From Hankyongella sp964404985 (lineage in GTDB: Bacteria > Pseudomonadota > Alphaproteobacteria > Sphingomonadales > Sphingomonadaceae): a DNA stretch of 64,000 nt. The first letter of the stretch is position 1. Each line of letters starts with the position of its first letter. The stretch lies in the NCBI GenBank assembly GCA_964404985.1, contig CAYOMD010000008.1, positions 11,155-75,154 on the forward strand. Reading direction: 5' to 3'. Position numbers and translations under genes: made by a program. Of this stretch, positions 8,737-17,325 are shown piece by piece. Below the pieces are notes generated by a model. It made no database searches. It was not told the origin of the DNA and was given only the letters and a program-made list of their open reading frames with translations.

Positions 8737-9168
8737 ATGAAGACCACAATTATTGCAGCGCTCGCAATCGCTTTTGCAGCACACACCGCATCGGCTCAGC
8801 CGGAAACTTTTGAAGCCGTGTCCAAGAAGACCGCCAATGGCGAAACCCGCATCAAGGCCGTCAACGGCGACCGTACCGCTGATATTCGCGTCTCGTCTGA
8901 TGGCGGCGTGACCGGCACGGTCAACGGCAAGCCGGTCAAGGTGTTCCTGGTGGACGAACTGGCCAAAGCTGCAACCCCATCCAGCGCCAAGCCGGCCCTG
9001 AACAACCAGTTCCGCACCGTGTCGGAGAAGGTTGTCAACGGCGAAACCCTGATCAAGGCCGTGCGTCTCGATGGCAAGCAAACCGCCAACCTGCGCATCA
9101 CCAAGGCTGGTGTCATCTCGGCGGAAGTCGAGGGCCGTCCGGTCAAAGCTATCCTGAAGACCAACTAA
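8737..9168 (+). CDS. Secreted protein with two tandem copies of a 50-residue domain
   Basis: ATG 8737 is chosen because GGAG lies six bases upstream and the product then opens with a clear signal peptide (KTTIIAALAIAFAAHTASA, cleaved before QPE). The mature protein of about 122 residues consists of two similar units, roughly residues 23-78 and 88-143. Each has the pattern F-x-x-V-S-x-K-x-x-NGET-x-IKAV, then TA-x-x-R, then GxPVK near its end. It is probably periplasmic or exported. No known family is recognised. A strong terminator follows, so it is a single-gene unit. Confidence 0.75.
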   Translation: MKTTIIAALAIAFAAHTASAQPETFEAVSKKTANGETRIKAVNGDRTADIRVSSDGGVTGTVNGKPVKVFLVDELAKAATPSSAKPALNNQFRTVSEKVVNGETLIKAVRLDGKQTANLRITKAGVISAEVEGRPVKAILKTN

Positions 9169-9196
9169 TCGCCAGCACGAACTGCCAGCCATTCGA

Positions 9197-9233
9197 ACCG
9201 CCGGCCCCGGGATTCCGGGCGCCGGCGGTTTTC
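9197..9233 (+). terminator. Rho-independent terminator after the duplicated-domain gene
   Basis: The arms AACCGCCGGC and GCCGGCGGTT, with an inner CCCGG/CCGGG pairing, form a strong hairpin followed by TTTTCG. It starts about 30 bases past the stop codon. Confidence 0.8.
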
Positions 9234-9335
9234 GTATGAGCGCGCGGGGCGGGCGGCCCGGCAGCCACTCGGTTGCCACAGCCCAGTAACTCGCTTATTT
9301 GACGCGTCGTTAAAGAGGTATTTCAGGAACACGCC

Positions 9336-10028
9336 ATGCTTCGTATCGCCAGTTTCACGGCCTTCGCGCTTTTTGCTGCAACCACCGCACAGGCAGCCGA
9401 GCGTCCCCTCGATTTGACCGGAATGCGCGGCCTGGTGCTGAATGCGGGCATTACCGCAGAAATCACCAGCACGACCGGCCCTCTATCTGTCAAGCTGATT
9501 GGCGAGAAGAAAATCATCAATAATTTCTATGTTACAAAAAACGAAGCAATATACAATATCAGCTACGATCAAGACAAAAAAAATGCCGATGAAAATCTCA
9601 AGAGCGTCAAGCTAATTATTTCTACACCTTATATGACCTACTTTTCCAATGCCCGTGGCGGCGTTGTTCACTTCAATAACTTCAAGACCAAAGGCATTCT
9701 TCTTGAGCAAGGCTACAATGGTTTCACGGATTTTGAAGGTGAAAATTTCGGTGGCAGCGTGACGCTGGAAGGAACCTGTGATGCCATCAATATCGGTTTT
9801 CGCGGCCCTGGCTTTATCGATGCGAAGAACTTCAAGTGCCAGACCGCCTGGATCGGCGCAGAAGGCAGCGGCCAGATCGAATTATATGCTAGCGAAGCAT
9901 TCAAATCGCAGCTGACCGGTAGCACCAGTGTCTCCGTGCTCGGCAACCCCCAGTATTGCCTGGCCAGAACAACCGGCAAGGCCAAGGCGCAATGCGGAGA
10001 CCGCATGGCAGAAACCTTCGCCGAATAG
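9336..10028 (+). CDS. Exported GIN/DUF2807-like beta-rich protein
   Basis: The 230-residue protein has a signal peptide (LRIASFTAFALFAATTAQA). The mature part resembles the head domain called GIN or DUF2807: it opens LDLTGMRGLVLNAGITAEIT and continues as repeated short beta strands with Gly/Asn turns (GGVVHFNNF, GSGQIELYAS). Such proteins are cell-surface or periplasmic and of unknown role. The central part (about 9500-9720) is markedly more AT-rich than the surrounding genes and contains many Lys and Asn codons, which may indicate a foreign origin. The family call is moderate. Confidence 0.6.
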   Translation: MLRIASFTAFALFAATTAQAAERPLDLTGMRGLVLNAGITAEITSTTGPLSVKLIGEKKIINNFYVTKNEAIYNISYDQDKKNADENLKSVKLIISTPYMTYFSNARGGVVHFNNFKTKGILLEQGYNGFTDFEGENFGGSVTLEGTCDAINIGFRGPGFIDAKNFKCQTAWIGAEGSGQIELYASEAFKSQLTGSTSVSVLGNPQYCLARTTGKAKAQCGDRMAETFAE

Positions 10029-10049
10029 CGCGGGCTTGCGCCGTCACAT

Positions 10050-10847
10050 CTACCCGATGGTTATGCTCAGCGTTTGCCGGGCATGGCGGAAGGTCGCATC
10101 GGTCGCTGCCAGCTGATCGTATTGCGGCAGTACGTCCTGCACCAGTCGTGCGCGCCACAACACGCGCAAACTCTGGGCTACCGACAGCATGACGTCTGGT
10201 CTGCGCAACTGCGCCAGCCCGTTGGTCCTGCAGAGGATATCCAGCATGCCATCCATGGCACCGGCAAACCGCAGCCGGTCGGTCTCGGTCATGCCGAAGC
10301 CGTCCGGCGCGTTGGCCAATTGGTCATGCAGGGTCAGGCGCACCCGGTCTGTCAGCAGTGACACCGATCCGCGCAAGGCATGAAACGGCTGCCCGAACGG
10401 CGAGAAGCGTGCCACTGTCTCCAGCGCCTGGTCGCGGATACATGCGGGCAACGCGCGGAACGGACCATCAACCCAAAAGCGCAGGCGCTCGGTCAACTGG
10501 CCGAAGGCGATGCCCTTGTAGAGAAAATCATCCATGCCGATTTTCAGCCCGTTGATCATCAGCGGCACGCTGTCGTCAGCAGACATCAGGATCACGGGAA
10601 AGTGCTTAAGGCCCTTGTCACGAAGCTTTTCTGTCAAGGTCAGCCCGGAATAGTCTGGCAGGTTCAGGTCAGTCAGCAAAAGGGCTGGCGTCTCGCGGGT
10701 GATTTCCTCAAGCGCCTCCGCGGCGCTGCCCACAATGCGGGCACGAAAGCCCATGGCCTGCACGGCTCGGGAATAGAGCTTTGCGACCAGATATTCATCA
10801 TCGACCAGCAAAACACTGGGGGCATCCTGCGCCAACTGTCCCGACAC
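10050..10847 (-). CDS. Response regulator with an uncharacterised C-terminal domain
   Basis: The 265-residue protein begins with a CheY-like receiver domain (residues about 10-125): acidic pair in LLVDDEY, phosphoacceptor Asp-60 in LLLTDLNLPD, conserved Ser in LMSADD and Lys-111 in FLYKG. The C-terminal 130 residues are helical, contain no recognisable DNA-binding or enzymatic motif, and are of unknown role. The start is a GTG two bases after the mgtE stop codon, so the two genes probably form one operon. No histidine kinase is nearby. Confidence 0.8.
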   Translation of the reverse strand: MSGQLAQDAPSVLLVDDEYLVAKLYSRAVQAMGFRARIVGSAAEALEEITRETPALLLTDLNLPDYSGLTLTEKLRDKGLKHFPVILMSADDSVPLMINGLKIGMDDFLYKGIAFGQLTERLRFWVDGPFRALPACIRDQALETVARFSPFGQPFHALRGSVSLLTDRVRLTLHDQLANAPDGFGMTETDRLRFAGAMDGMLDILCRTNGLAQLRRPDVMLSVAQSLRVLWRARLVQDVLPQYDQLAATDATFRHARQTLSITIG

Positions 10848-10849
10848 CC

Positions 10850-12262
10850 TCAGTTGCCCGCAAGGCCGCTGAGTGCGGCAAGACCCAGGAATGCGCCAAA
10901 GCCCATGACATCGGTGGTCACGGTCACAAACACGCTGGACGCAATGGCCGGATCGATGCGCAAACGGTCAAGTGTCAACGGATACAGCACACCGACCAGC
11001 CCCGCGAGCAGGATATTGCTCATCATCGCTACGCCGAAGACCAAACCCAGCATCGGATTCTGGAAATAGAGCGCGGTCACCCCGCCGGCGAGCAACGCCA
11101 GGGCGGACCCGTTCCAGAACGCGACCTGCACTTCTTTCCAGACGATACGCCCGGCGTTGGCGGCACTCAGCTGGTTGAGTGCCAGTGCCCGCACGGTCAC
11201 CGTCATGGTCTGTGTGCCGGCGTTGCCGCCAAGCGCCGAGACTATGGGCATCAGGATCGCCAGGGCCACCAGATGGGCGATGGTATCGGCAAAGACGCCG
11301 ATCACAATCGAGGACAGCACCGCCGTACACAGGTTGATCACCAGCCAGCGCATGCGGCTACGCACGGCATCCTGTACCGGCTCGTTGATATCGGCGCCGC
11401 CCGCGCCTGCCAGGCGCATGATATCTTCCTGGGCTTCCTCGGCGATGATGTGCAGCACGTCGTCGACCGTGATGACCCCCACCAGACGACCGCTGGCATC
11501 GATGACCGGAGCAGAGATCAACGCATATTTCTGGAAGCGCAGTGCCACCTCTTCCCGGTCCATGGCGGCGGGGATCAGGGTCTGTTCACGCTGCATGACG
11601 TCGCTCACCAGCACTGTGCGGATAGTGCGCAGCATCCAGGACAGGCGGATAGTGCCGATCGGCCGGTGCTGCGGATCGACGACGAAAATCTCCCAGAAGT
11701 CAGTGGTCAGGTCTGCGTCCTCGCGCAGGCTGTCGATCACCTGGCCCACCGTCCAGTATTCCGGGACCGTGACCACATCGCGCTGCATGATCCGCCCGGC
11801 GGAGTCGTCCGGATAGGTCAGCGCGTCCTCGATTGCGACGCGTTCTTCCGGGGCGATGGCCTTCAGAACCTCCTGCTGGTCTTGGGCGTCGAGGTCCTGG
11901 AGGATGGCGACCGCATCATCGGTCTCAAGGTCGGTGACGACATCGGCAAGGTCAGCTGGACTGAGCAGGCGCAGGACTTCGTCGCGTACCCAGTCGTTGA
12001 GCTCGGCAATGACATCGCCATCGAGCTTGGCGCCGAGCGCCTCGATCAGCTCGCCCCGGTCTGTGGCGTCAACCACCTCGATAAGGTCGGCAATGTCAGC
12101 CGGGTGCAATTGCTCGACCAGCGTTTGCACCGCATCGGTGTCCTGGCTGTGCAAAGCAGCAAGCACATCGCTGACGAAGGCGCGCCTCAGCCGTCCCGAC
12201 TCCAGAACCTTGTCGCTGGTCGGGCCTTCTGCGTCCGGGTTCAAGGGGACATGATCGATCAT
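10850..12262 (-). CDS. mgtE: Magnesium transporter MgtE
   Basis: The 470-residue protein has the complete MgtE order. First comes an N-terminal superhelical Mg-sensing domain (HPADIADLIEVV). Two CBS domains follow (around residues 140-260; for example GVITVDDVLHIIAEEAQEDI). Last are five C-terminal membrane helices with the pore motif IVSALGGNAGTQ. The channel closes when cytosolic Mg is high. The length is normal and the start is ATG 12262. It is followed immediately by a response-regulator gene. Confidence 0.95.
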   Translation of the reverse strand: MIDHVPLNPDAEGPTSDKVLESGRLRRAFVSDVLAALHSQDTDAVQTLVEQLHPADIADLIEVVDATDRGELIEALGAKLDGDVIAELNDWVRDEVLRLLSPADLADVVTDLETDDAVAILQDLDAQDQQEVLKAIAPEERVAIEDALTYPDDSAGRIMQRDVVTVPEYWTVGQVIDSLREDADLTTDFWEIFVVDPQHRPIGTIRLSWMLRTIRTVLVSDVMQREQTLIPAAMDREEVALRFQKYALISAPVIDASGRLVGVITVDDVLHIIAEEAQEDIMRLAGAGGADINEPVQDAVRSRMRWLVINLCTAVLSSIVIGVFADTIAHLVALAILMPIVSALGGNAGTQTMTVTVRALALNQLSAANAGRIVWKEVQVAFWNGSALALLAGGVTALYFQNPMLGLVFGVAMMSNILLAGLVGVLYPLTLDRLRIDPAIASSVFVTVTTDVMGFGAFLGLAALSGLAGN

Positions 12263-12387
12263 AGACAGCGGTTATAACCGCTTGCCCGCATGAGGAAAGG
12301 CGAGATCGTGAAATGGTATATTACGCTTGTCATGACAATGGCCGCTACCCCTGCGCGGCCATTGCACTAAACTGCAAATCTGGTGTC

Positions 12388-12472
12388 TGGTGCGGTCGAG
12401 AAGACTCGAACTTCCACGGGTTGCCCCACAGCGACCTCAACGCTGCGCGTCTACCAATTCCGCCACGACCGC
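12388..12472 (-). tRNA. tRNA-Leu (anticodon GAG)
   Basis: Read on the minus strand, the 85-base sequence begins GCGGTCG and ends CGACCGC-A-CCA, so the acceptor stem pairs fully and CCA is encoded. The anticodon stem CAGCG/CGCTG encloses the loop TTGAGGT, giving anticodon GAG (codon CUC/CUU). A long variable arm (TGTGGGGCAACCCGTG) and a TTCGAGT T-loop confirm a class II leucine tRNA. Confidence 0.95.
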
Positions 12473-12719
12473 ACAGTCTGGTATTGGAACCGGCGCGTCT
12501 AGCAGAGCACTCGCCAGCCATCAACCGCCTTGTGCAGGCGGCACGCGATTTCCTGCACTGCTGCAACCACAGAAATTTTCATACACCACACCGCTGGACA
12601 AAAGGCCTTGGCGAACCCGGCTCTCGGACATAGATTAATGATGTTGCGTAGCGGCTCGCCAGAATGCCGTGCCAGCCCCGGACAATAGCTTTCTTCTTTC
12701 GTTTATGAGGAGTCCTCCC
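12473..12719. other. Intergenic region before the molybdenum hydroxylase genes
   Basis: No supported gene. It separates the tRNA (minus strand) from the oxidoreductase operon (plus strand) and should hold the promoters of both. Confidence 0.5.
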
Positions 12720-13178
12720 ATGGTGGAGCTCAAGCTCAATGGCCAGACACGCTCGCTGAATGTCCCGGACGACATGCCGCTGCTGTGGGCGCTGCACGAC
12801 GAGTTGGGCCTGACCGGCACCAAGTTCGGCTGCGGCATGGCCCAGTGCGGGGCGTGCACCGTTCATGTGGATGGCGTCGCCACCCGCTCCTGCGTCACCG
12901 CTGTCGGCGATGTCGCGGGCAGTGACGTGACAACGATCGAAGGGGCCAAGGATAAGACCGCGCAGGCGGTCATCGATGCCTGGGTGGCATTGGACGTCGC
13001 CCAGTGCGGCTACTGCCAGCCGGGACAGGTCATGTCCGCCATTGCCCTTCTGAAAGAGAAACCGGCTCCCAGCGACGCTGACATCGACACCGCCATGGCC
13101 GGCAACATCTGCCGCTGTGCCACCTATCATCGCATCCGTGCCGGCATCAAGCAGGCCGCTGCAACCCTGGGAGCCTAA
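12720..13178 (+). CDS. (2Fe-2S) subunit of an isoquinoline 1-oxidoreductase-type molybdenum hydroxylase
   Basis: ATG 12720 follows GAGGAG at seven bases. The 152-residue protein carries the plant-type [2Fe-2S] site (GCGMAQCGACTV) and the second, helical cluster site (QCGYCQPGQVMSA and NICRCATYHRI), as in IorA. It transfers electrons from the molybdopterin subunit encoded by the next gene, four bases downstream. No FAD subunit is encoded nearby, which matches the two-subunit Ior-type enzymes whose electrons go to a cytochrome. Confidence 0.9.
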   Translation: MVELKLNGQTRSLNVPDDMPLLWALHDELGLTGTKFGCGMAQCGACTVHVDGVATRSCVTAVGDVAGSDVTTIEGAKDKTAQAVIDAWVALDVAQCGYCQPGQVMSAIALLKEKPAPSDADIDTAMAGNICRCATYHRIRAGIKQAAATLGA

Positions 13179-13182
13179 CGCC

Positions 13183-15408
13183 ATGCCGCACCACATGTTT
13201 GCCCAACGTGCCGTCGGCGGCGCTACGCTCGCCGCAACTGATGCCGCCGACTCCGATATCGCCGCATCCGGAATGGTGGCGCCCGACCGGCGCGGGTTCG
13301 TCAAGCTTGCCGGCCTCGGCCTGGCCCTGGCGCTGCTGCCGGCCGCCTGCAGCAAGGCCGGAGAGACTGCCGCGCGCACCGGTATGCTCGCGCAGCCGTT
13401 CCTGCGTATCGAGCCGGACGGTGCGGTGATCGTGCTCTCCAAACATCTGGAAATGGGCCAGGGCGTCTGGACCGGACTTGCCACCCTGGTCGCAGAAGAA
13501 CTGGATGCCGATTGGAGCAAGGTCCGGGTCGAGTCCTCGCCTGCAGAAGTCCCGGCTTATGGCAACCTCGACTGGGGTGGACAGGTCCAGGGCACCGGGG
13601 GGTCTTCCTCCATCCACAACAGCTACGAGCAGTATCGCAAGGCCGGTGCGACCGCCCGCGCCATGCTGGTGGCGGCAGCGGCAAAGCAGTGGAGCGTACC
13701 GGCGGGGGAAATCACCATTGCCAAGGGCATACTCAGCCATGCATCGGGCAAATCGGCCAGCTTTGGTGACATGGCAGTTGCGGCGTCTACCCAGCCGGTG
13801 CCGAAATCCGTGGTGCTGAAAGAGGCCTCGAAATTCACGCTGATCGGCGCCCCCTCTGCGCCACGGGTCGACTCCCCAAGCAAGGTACGCGGCGTAGAGA
13901 CCTACGGCATGGACGTGAAGCTGGACGGCATGATGATCGCGGTCATCGCCCGTGCGCCGCAGTTCGGTGCCAGCGTGAAGTCATTTGACGCAACCAAGGC
14001 CAAGGCGGTTGCCGGCGTGGTGGACGTCGTGCAGGTTCCATCCGGTGTCGTGGTGCTCGCCAAGAACAGCTGGGCGGCCATCAAGGGCCGGGAGGCGCTG
14101 GTCATCGCCTGGGACGACGGCAATGCGGAGAAGCGCAGCAGCGCGCAGTTCGAGGCGGACTACACGGCACTGGCCGCCAAAGGCGGTGGGCGCAGTGTCG
14201 CGGCGAACGGAGACGCCGGCAAGGCGCTGGCCGCTGCTGCCAGGGTGATCGAGGCGGATTATGTGTTCCCGTTCCTCGCGCACGCCCCCATGGAGCCCAT
14301 GAGCTGCGCCGGCCGTCTGGTTGATGGCCGTTGCGAGATGTGGGCTGGGTTCCAGATCCCCACGGTCGACCGGGGTGCGGCTGCCCAGGCGCTGGGCCTG
14401 CCGCCGGAGAATATCACGCTGAACGTTCTGGCAGCCGGTGGCAGCTTCGGCCGCCGCGCCACACCGACCGGGGACTTCACCGGCGAGCTGGCGAGTATCC
14501 TCAAAGCCACAGATGGCAAGTACCCGGTCAAGCTGATCTGGACCCGTGAGGACGATATTCAGGGCGGCTATTACCGGCCGCTCAATGTGCACCGGATCAA
14601 GGCCGGTGTTGATGCATCCGGCAAGATCGTCGGCTGGGACCAGACCTTTGTCGGCCAGTCGATCCTGGCTGGCACACCGTTCGGGGCCCCTGACGGGTCG
14701 GACCCTGCTGCCTATGAGGGCCATGCTGGCGAACAATATGACATCGCCAACACCAATGTGCGCTGGGTGAAGGCGGACAGCCCGGTCTCCGTGCTCTGGT
14801 GGCGCTCTGTGGGACATACCCACAGCGCCTATTCCAAAGAGGTGATGATGGACGCGCTGGCGGCAGCCGCTGGCCAGGACCCGGTCGCCTTCCGGCTGGC
14901 GCACCTTGGCAAGCACCCGCGCCATGCCGCCGTGCTCAAGCTGGCGGCCGAGAAAGCCGGCTGGAACACGCCGTTGCCCGCCGGCAAGGCGCGCGGCGTT
15001 GCAGTGCACGAAAGCTTCGGCAGTTTTGTCGCCCAGGTAGCCGAAGTCAGCATGAAGGACGGCGTCATCAGTGTGGACCGGGTGGTGTGTGCGGTCGATT
15101 GTGGCCTGGCGGTCAACCCTGATCATGTGCGCGCCCAGATGGAGGGCGGTATCGGCTTCGGGCTGGGGGCTGCACTCTCCAGTGCCATTACGCTGACGGG
15201 CGGCAAGCCGGACCAGGCGAACTTCGACACCTATTCCGTGCTGCGCATCGACCGCATGCCCAAAGTCATTGACGTGCATATCCTGAACTCGGGCAACCCG
15301 CCAACCGGTGTCGGCGAACCCGGTGTGCCGCCGATTGCTCCGGCTGTCGCCAACGCTCTGGCCAGGCTGACGGGCAAGCGTCCGCTCCGCCTGCCGCTTG
15401 AGGCTTAG
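13183..15408 (+). CDS. Molybdopterin-binding subunit of an Ior-type aldehyde/aromatic oxidoreductase
   Basis: The 741-residue protein starts at ATG 13183 after GGGAG. A twin-arginine signal (DRRGFVKLAGLGLALALLPAAC) lies around residue 35, with a Cys that could be lipidated, so the enzyme is probably exported by Tat already folded. The body has the molybdenum hydroxylase motifs: MGQGVWTG, VQGTGGSSS, GGSFGRR, and the active-site Glu in GEPGVPPIAPA near the C-terminus. The substrate is not predictable; members oxidise isoquinoline, aldehydes or other heterocycles. No maturation genes (xdhC or mob) are adjacent. Confidence 0.9.
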   Translation: MPHHMFAQRAVGGATLAATDAADSDIAASGMVAPDRRGFVKLAGLGLALALLPAACSKAGETAARTGMLAQPFLRIEPDGAVIVLSKHLEMGQGVWTGLATLVAEELDADWSKVRVESSPAEVPAYGNLDWGGQVQGTGGSSSIHNSYEQYRKAGATARAMLVAAAAKQWSVPAGEITIAKGILSHASGKSASFGDMAVAASTQPVPKSVVLKEASKFTLIGAPSAPRVDSPSKVRGVETYGMDVKLDGMMIAVIARAPQFGASVKSFDATKAKAVAGVVDVVQVPSGVVVLAKNSWAAIKGREALVIAWDDGNAEKRSSAQFEADYTALAAKGGGRSVAANGDAGKALAAAARVIEADYVFPFLAHAPMEPMSCAGRLVDGRCEMWAGFQIPTVDRGAAAQALGLPPENITLNVLAAGGSFGRRATPTGDFTGELASILKATDGKYPVKLIWTREDDIQGGYYRPLNVHRIKAGVDASGKIVGWDQTFVGQSILAGTPFGAPDGSDPAAYEGHAGEQYDIANTNVRWVKADSPVSVLWWRSVGHTHSAYSKEVMMDALAAAAGQDPVAFRLAHLGKHPRHAAVLKLAAEKAGWNTPLPAGKARGVAVHESFGSFVAQVAEVSMKDGVISVDRVVCAVDCGLAVNPDHVRAQMEGGIGFGLGAALSSAITLTGGKPDQANFDTYSVLRIDRMPKVIDVHILNSGNPPTGVGEPGVPPIAPAVANALARLTGKRPLRLPLEA

Positions 15409-15481
15409 TAATCGTGCATTGCGGTACGGGCTTTGTGATCTGAGATTGCAGGCGGGGGCCTGGGCAGCTATCGATCTGTAA

Positions 15482-16546
15482 ATGCTCACCTGTACCCCCC
15501 CTGCCCGGCTTCTGATCGATTGCGACGCCATTGCTGCGAACTGGCAGGCGTTGCGCAGGCTGAGTGGCGGCGCGCCTGCGGGTGCGGCGGTGAAAGCCAA
15601 TGCCTACGGGCTGGGCTTAGGTCCGGTCTGCCGCCGGCTGGCGCGAGAAGGTTGTACAGATTTCTTCGTTGCCACCCTGTTTGAGGGTGAGCAGGTGCGC
15701 CGTATCCTGCCTGATGTGGCTGTTCACGTGCTGCACGGCTTTACCGCCGCCGACATCCCGACCCTGCTGCAAGCGCGGCTCACCCCGGTGATCAATACAC
15801 CGGCGCAGGCGCAGCTCTGGCAGCAAGTGGATGCCGCGTGCAGCCTGATGATTGACACCGGCATGAATCGTCTCGGGCTGCGCCCTGAGCATCTGGGTGC
15901 CATCACCCTCGATGATCTTGAGATCGACATCGTGATGAGCCACCTTGCCTGTGCAGACGAAGCGGCACACCCGATGAATGCGCTGCAACGCACGCGCTTT
16001 CAGGAATGCAGCACCGGTATCAACGCACGGCGGCGTTCGCTGGCCAACTCGGCAGGCGCCTGCCTCGGGCCGGACTATGCCCTCGATCTGACCCGTCCGG
16101 GTCTTGGCCTTTATGGCGGCCTGCCGAGCCAACTGGCGCAAGGCCACATAGTTCCGGTCGTGCGTGTGCAGGCCCCGGTACTTCAGGTGAAGACGATCCC
16201 GGCTGGCGAGACCGTCGGCTACGGCGCGACCTGGCAGGCCGCATCGGATACGCATATCGCCACGCTTGGTATCGGTTATGCAGATGGCTTCCCTCGCCTG
16301 CTGTCCGGGCAGGACGTCTGGGTTGTGCTGGAGGGTCGCCGCTGCCCCCTGCTTGGCCGCGTCTCCATGGACCTGATCTGCATTGACGCCGGCGATGCGG
16401 GGCCTGCCGTCGGCTCGCTGGCGACGGTCATCGGCGGTGATGCCTTGTCTCTGGAGGACATAGCCACCCGTACAGGCCTTGCCGCCTACGAAGTGCTGAC
16501 AGGGCTGGGCGAACGCTTCGACAGGCACTATAGCGGGGGAGCATGA
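15482..16546 (+). CDS. alr: Alanine racemase
   Basis: The 354-residue PLP enzyme interconverts L- and D-alanine for peptidoglycan synthesis. The PLP lysine is Lys-38 in AVKANAYGLG and the second catalytic base is Tyr-247 in VGYGATW. GRVSMDLICID near the C-terminus is also typical. Length is normal. Its stop overlaps the start of mlaE (ATGA), so the three genes alr-mlaE-mlaF form one translationally coupled unit. Confidence 0.94.
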   Translation: MLTCTPPARLLIDCDAIAANWQALRRLSGGAPAGAAVKANAYGLGLGPVCRRLAREGCTDFFVATLFEGEQVRRILPDVAVHVLHGFTAADIPTLLQARLTPVINTPAQAQLWQQVDAACSLMIDTGMNRLGLRPEHLGAITLDDLEIDIVMSHLACADEAAHPMNALQRTRFQECSTGINARRRSLANSAGACLGPDYALDLTRPGLGLYGGLPSQLAQGHIVPVVRVQAPVLQVKTIPAGETVGYGATWQAASDTHIATLGIGYADGFPRLLSGQDVWVVLEGRRCPLLGRVSMDLICIDAGDAGPAVGSLATVIGGDALSLEDIATRTGLAAYEVLTGLGERFDRHYSGGA

Positions 16547-17325
16547 CCCTTCTGCTTACGTTCCTGTCGCTTATCGGGCGCTTTGTCCTCGGCGGCCTGG
16601 CCACCATCGGCCATGTCAGCCGGTTTGCGGCCTCCAGCATCGTGCATCTGGTGCGCCCGCCGTTTTACTTCGGCCGCATGCTCGAGCAGATGCTGATCAT
16701 TGGCTATTTCTCGTTGCCGGTCGTCGGCCTGACTGCGCTGTTCACGGGCGCCGCGCTGGCGCAGCAGATTTTTATCGGGTCGAGCCGTTTCAATGCGGAA
16801 AGTGCGGTGGCTGCTGTCACCGTCATCGCGATTGTGCGCGAACTCGGCCCGGTATTGGGCGGCCTGATGGTCGCCGGCCGGGTGTCATCTGCCATGGCCG
16901 CAGAAATCGGCACCATGCGGGTCACAGAGCAGATTGACGCCATGGTGACGCTCTCCACCGATCCGCTGAAGTATCTTGTGGCCCCGCGTCTGCTGGCTGC
17001 GGTGATCGTGCAGCCCCTGCTCACCATTGTCGCCAACATCATCGGCGTGTTCGGCGGCTATCTGATTGCGACCGAGCGGCTTGGCTTCAATTCTGCTGCC
17101 TATCTTCGGGTCACCGCCCAGTTCCTGGAGTGGGAAGATGTGTATTCCTCGCTGATCAAAGCGGCGGTGTTTGGCTTCATCATTGCGCTCATGGGCTGCT
17201 ACCATGGCTATCATTCCAAGGGCGGCGCGCAAGGCGTCGGTAGCGCCACCACCAATGCGGTGGTCTCCGCGTTCATCCTGATCCTGCTTGCCAACCTGAT
17301 CATCACCGTGATCGTATTTGCATGA
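16543..17325 (+). CDS. mlaE: ABC transporter permease MlaE (outer-membrane lipid asymmetry)
   Basis: The 260-residue membrane protein has about five to six hydrophobic segments and the MlaE hallmarks RELGPVLGGLMVAGRVSSAM and AAEIGTMRVTEQIDAM. With MlaF, MlaD and MlaB it forms the inner-membrane complex that exchanges phospholipid with periplasmic MlaC. Here only mlaE and mlaF are adjacent; an mlaC-like gene converges from downstream, and the MlaD gene lies 12.7 kb away at 30.0-30.6 kb. Confidence 0.93.
   Translation: MTLLLTFLSLIGRFVLGGLATIGHVSRFAASSIVHLVRPPFYFGRMLEQMLIIGYFSLPVVGLTALFTGAALAQQIFIGSSRFNAESAVAAVTVIAIVRELGPVLGGLMVAGRVSSAMAAEIGTMRVTEQIDAMVTLSTDPLKYLVAPRLLAAVIVQPLLTIVANIIGVFGGYLIATERLGFNSAAYLRVTAQFLEWEDVYSSLIKAAVFGFIIALMGCYHGYHSKGGAQGVGSATTNAVVSAFILILLANLIITVIVFA

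Noticed and set aside
10781..12277. A 498-codon frame opposite mgtE
   Set aside because: Shadow of mgtE, His/Gln/Asp-rich, with no motifs.
13981..15600. A 539-codon open frame opposite the molybdopterin subunit gene
   Set aside because: No recognisable domain or ribosome-binding site; the plus-strand gene has all catalytic motifs.
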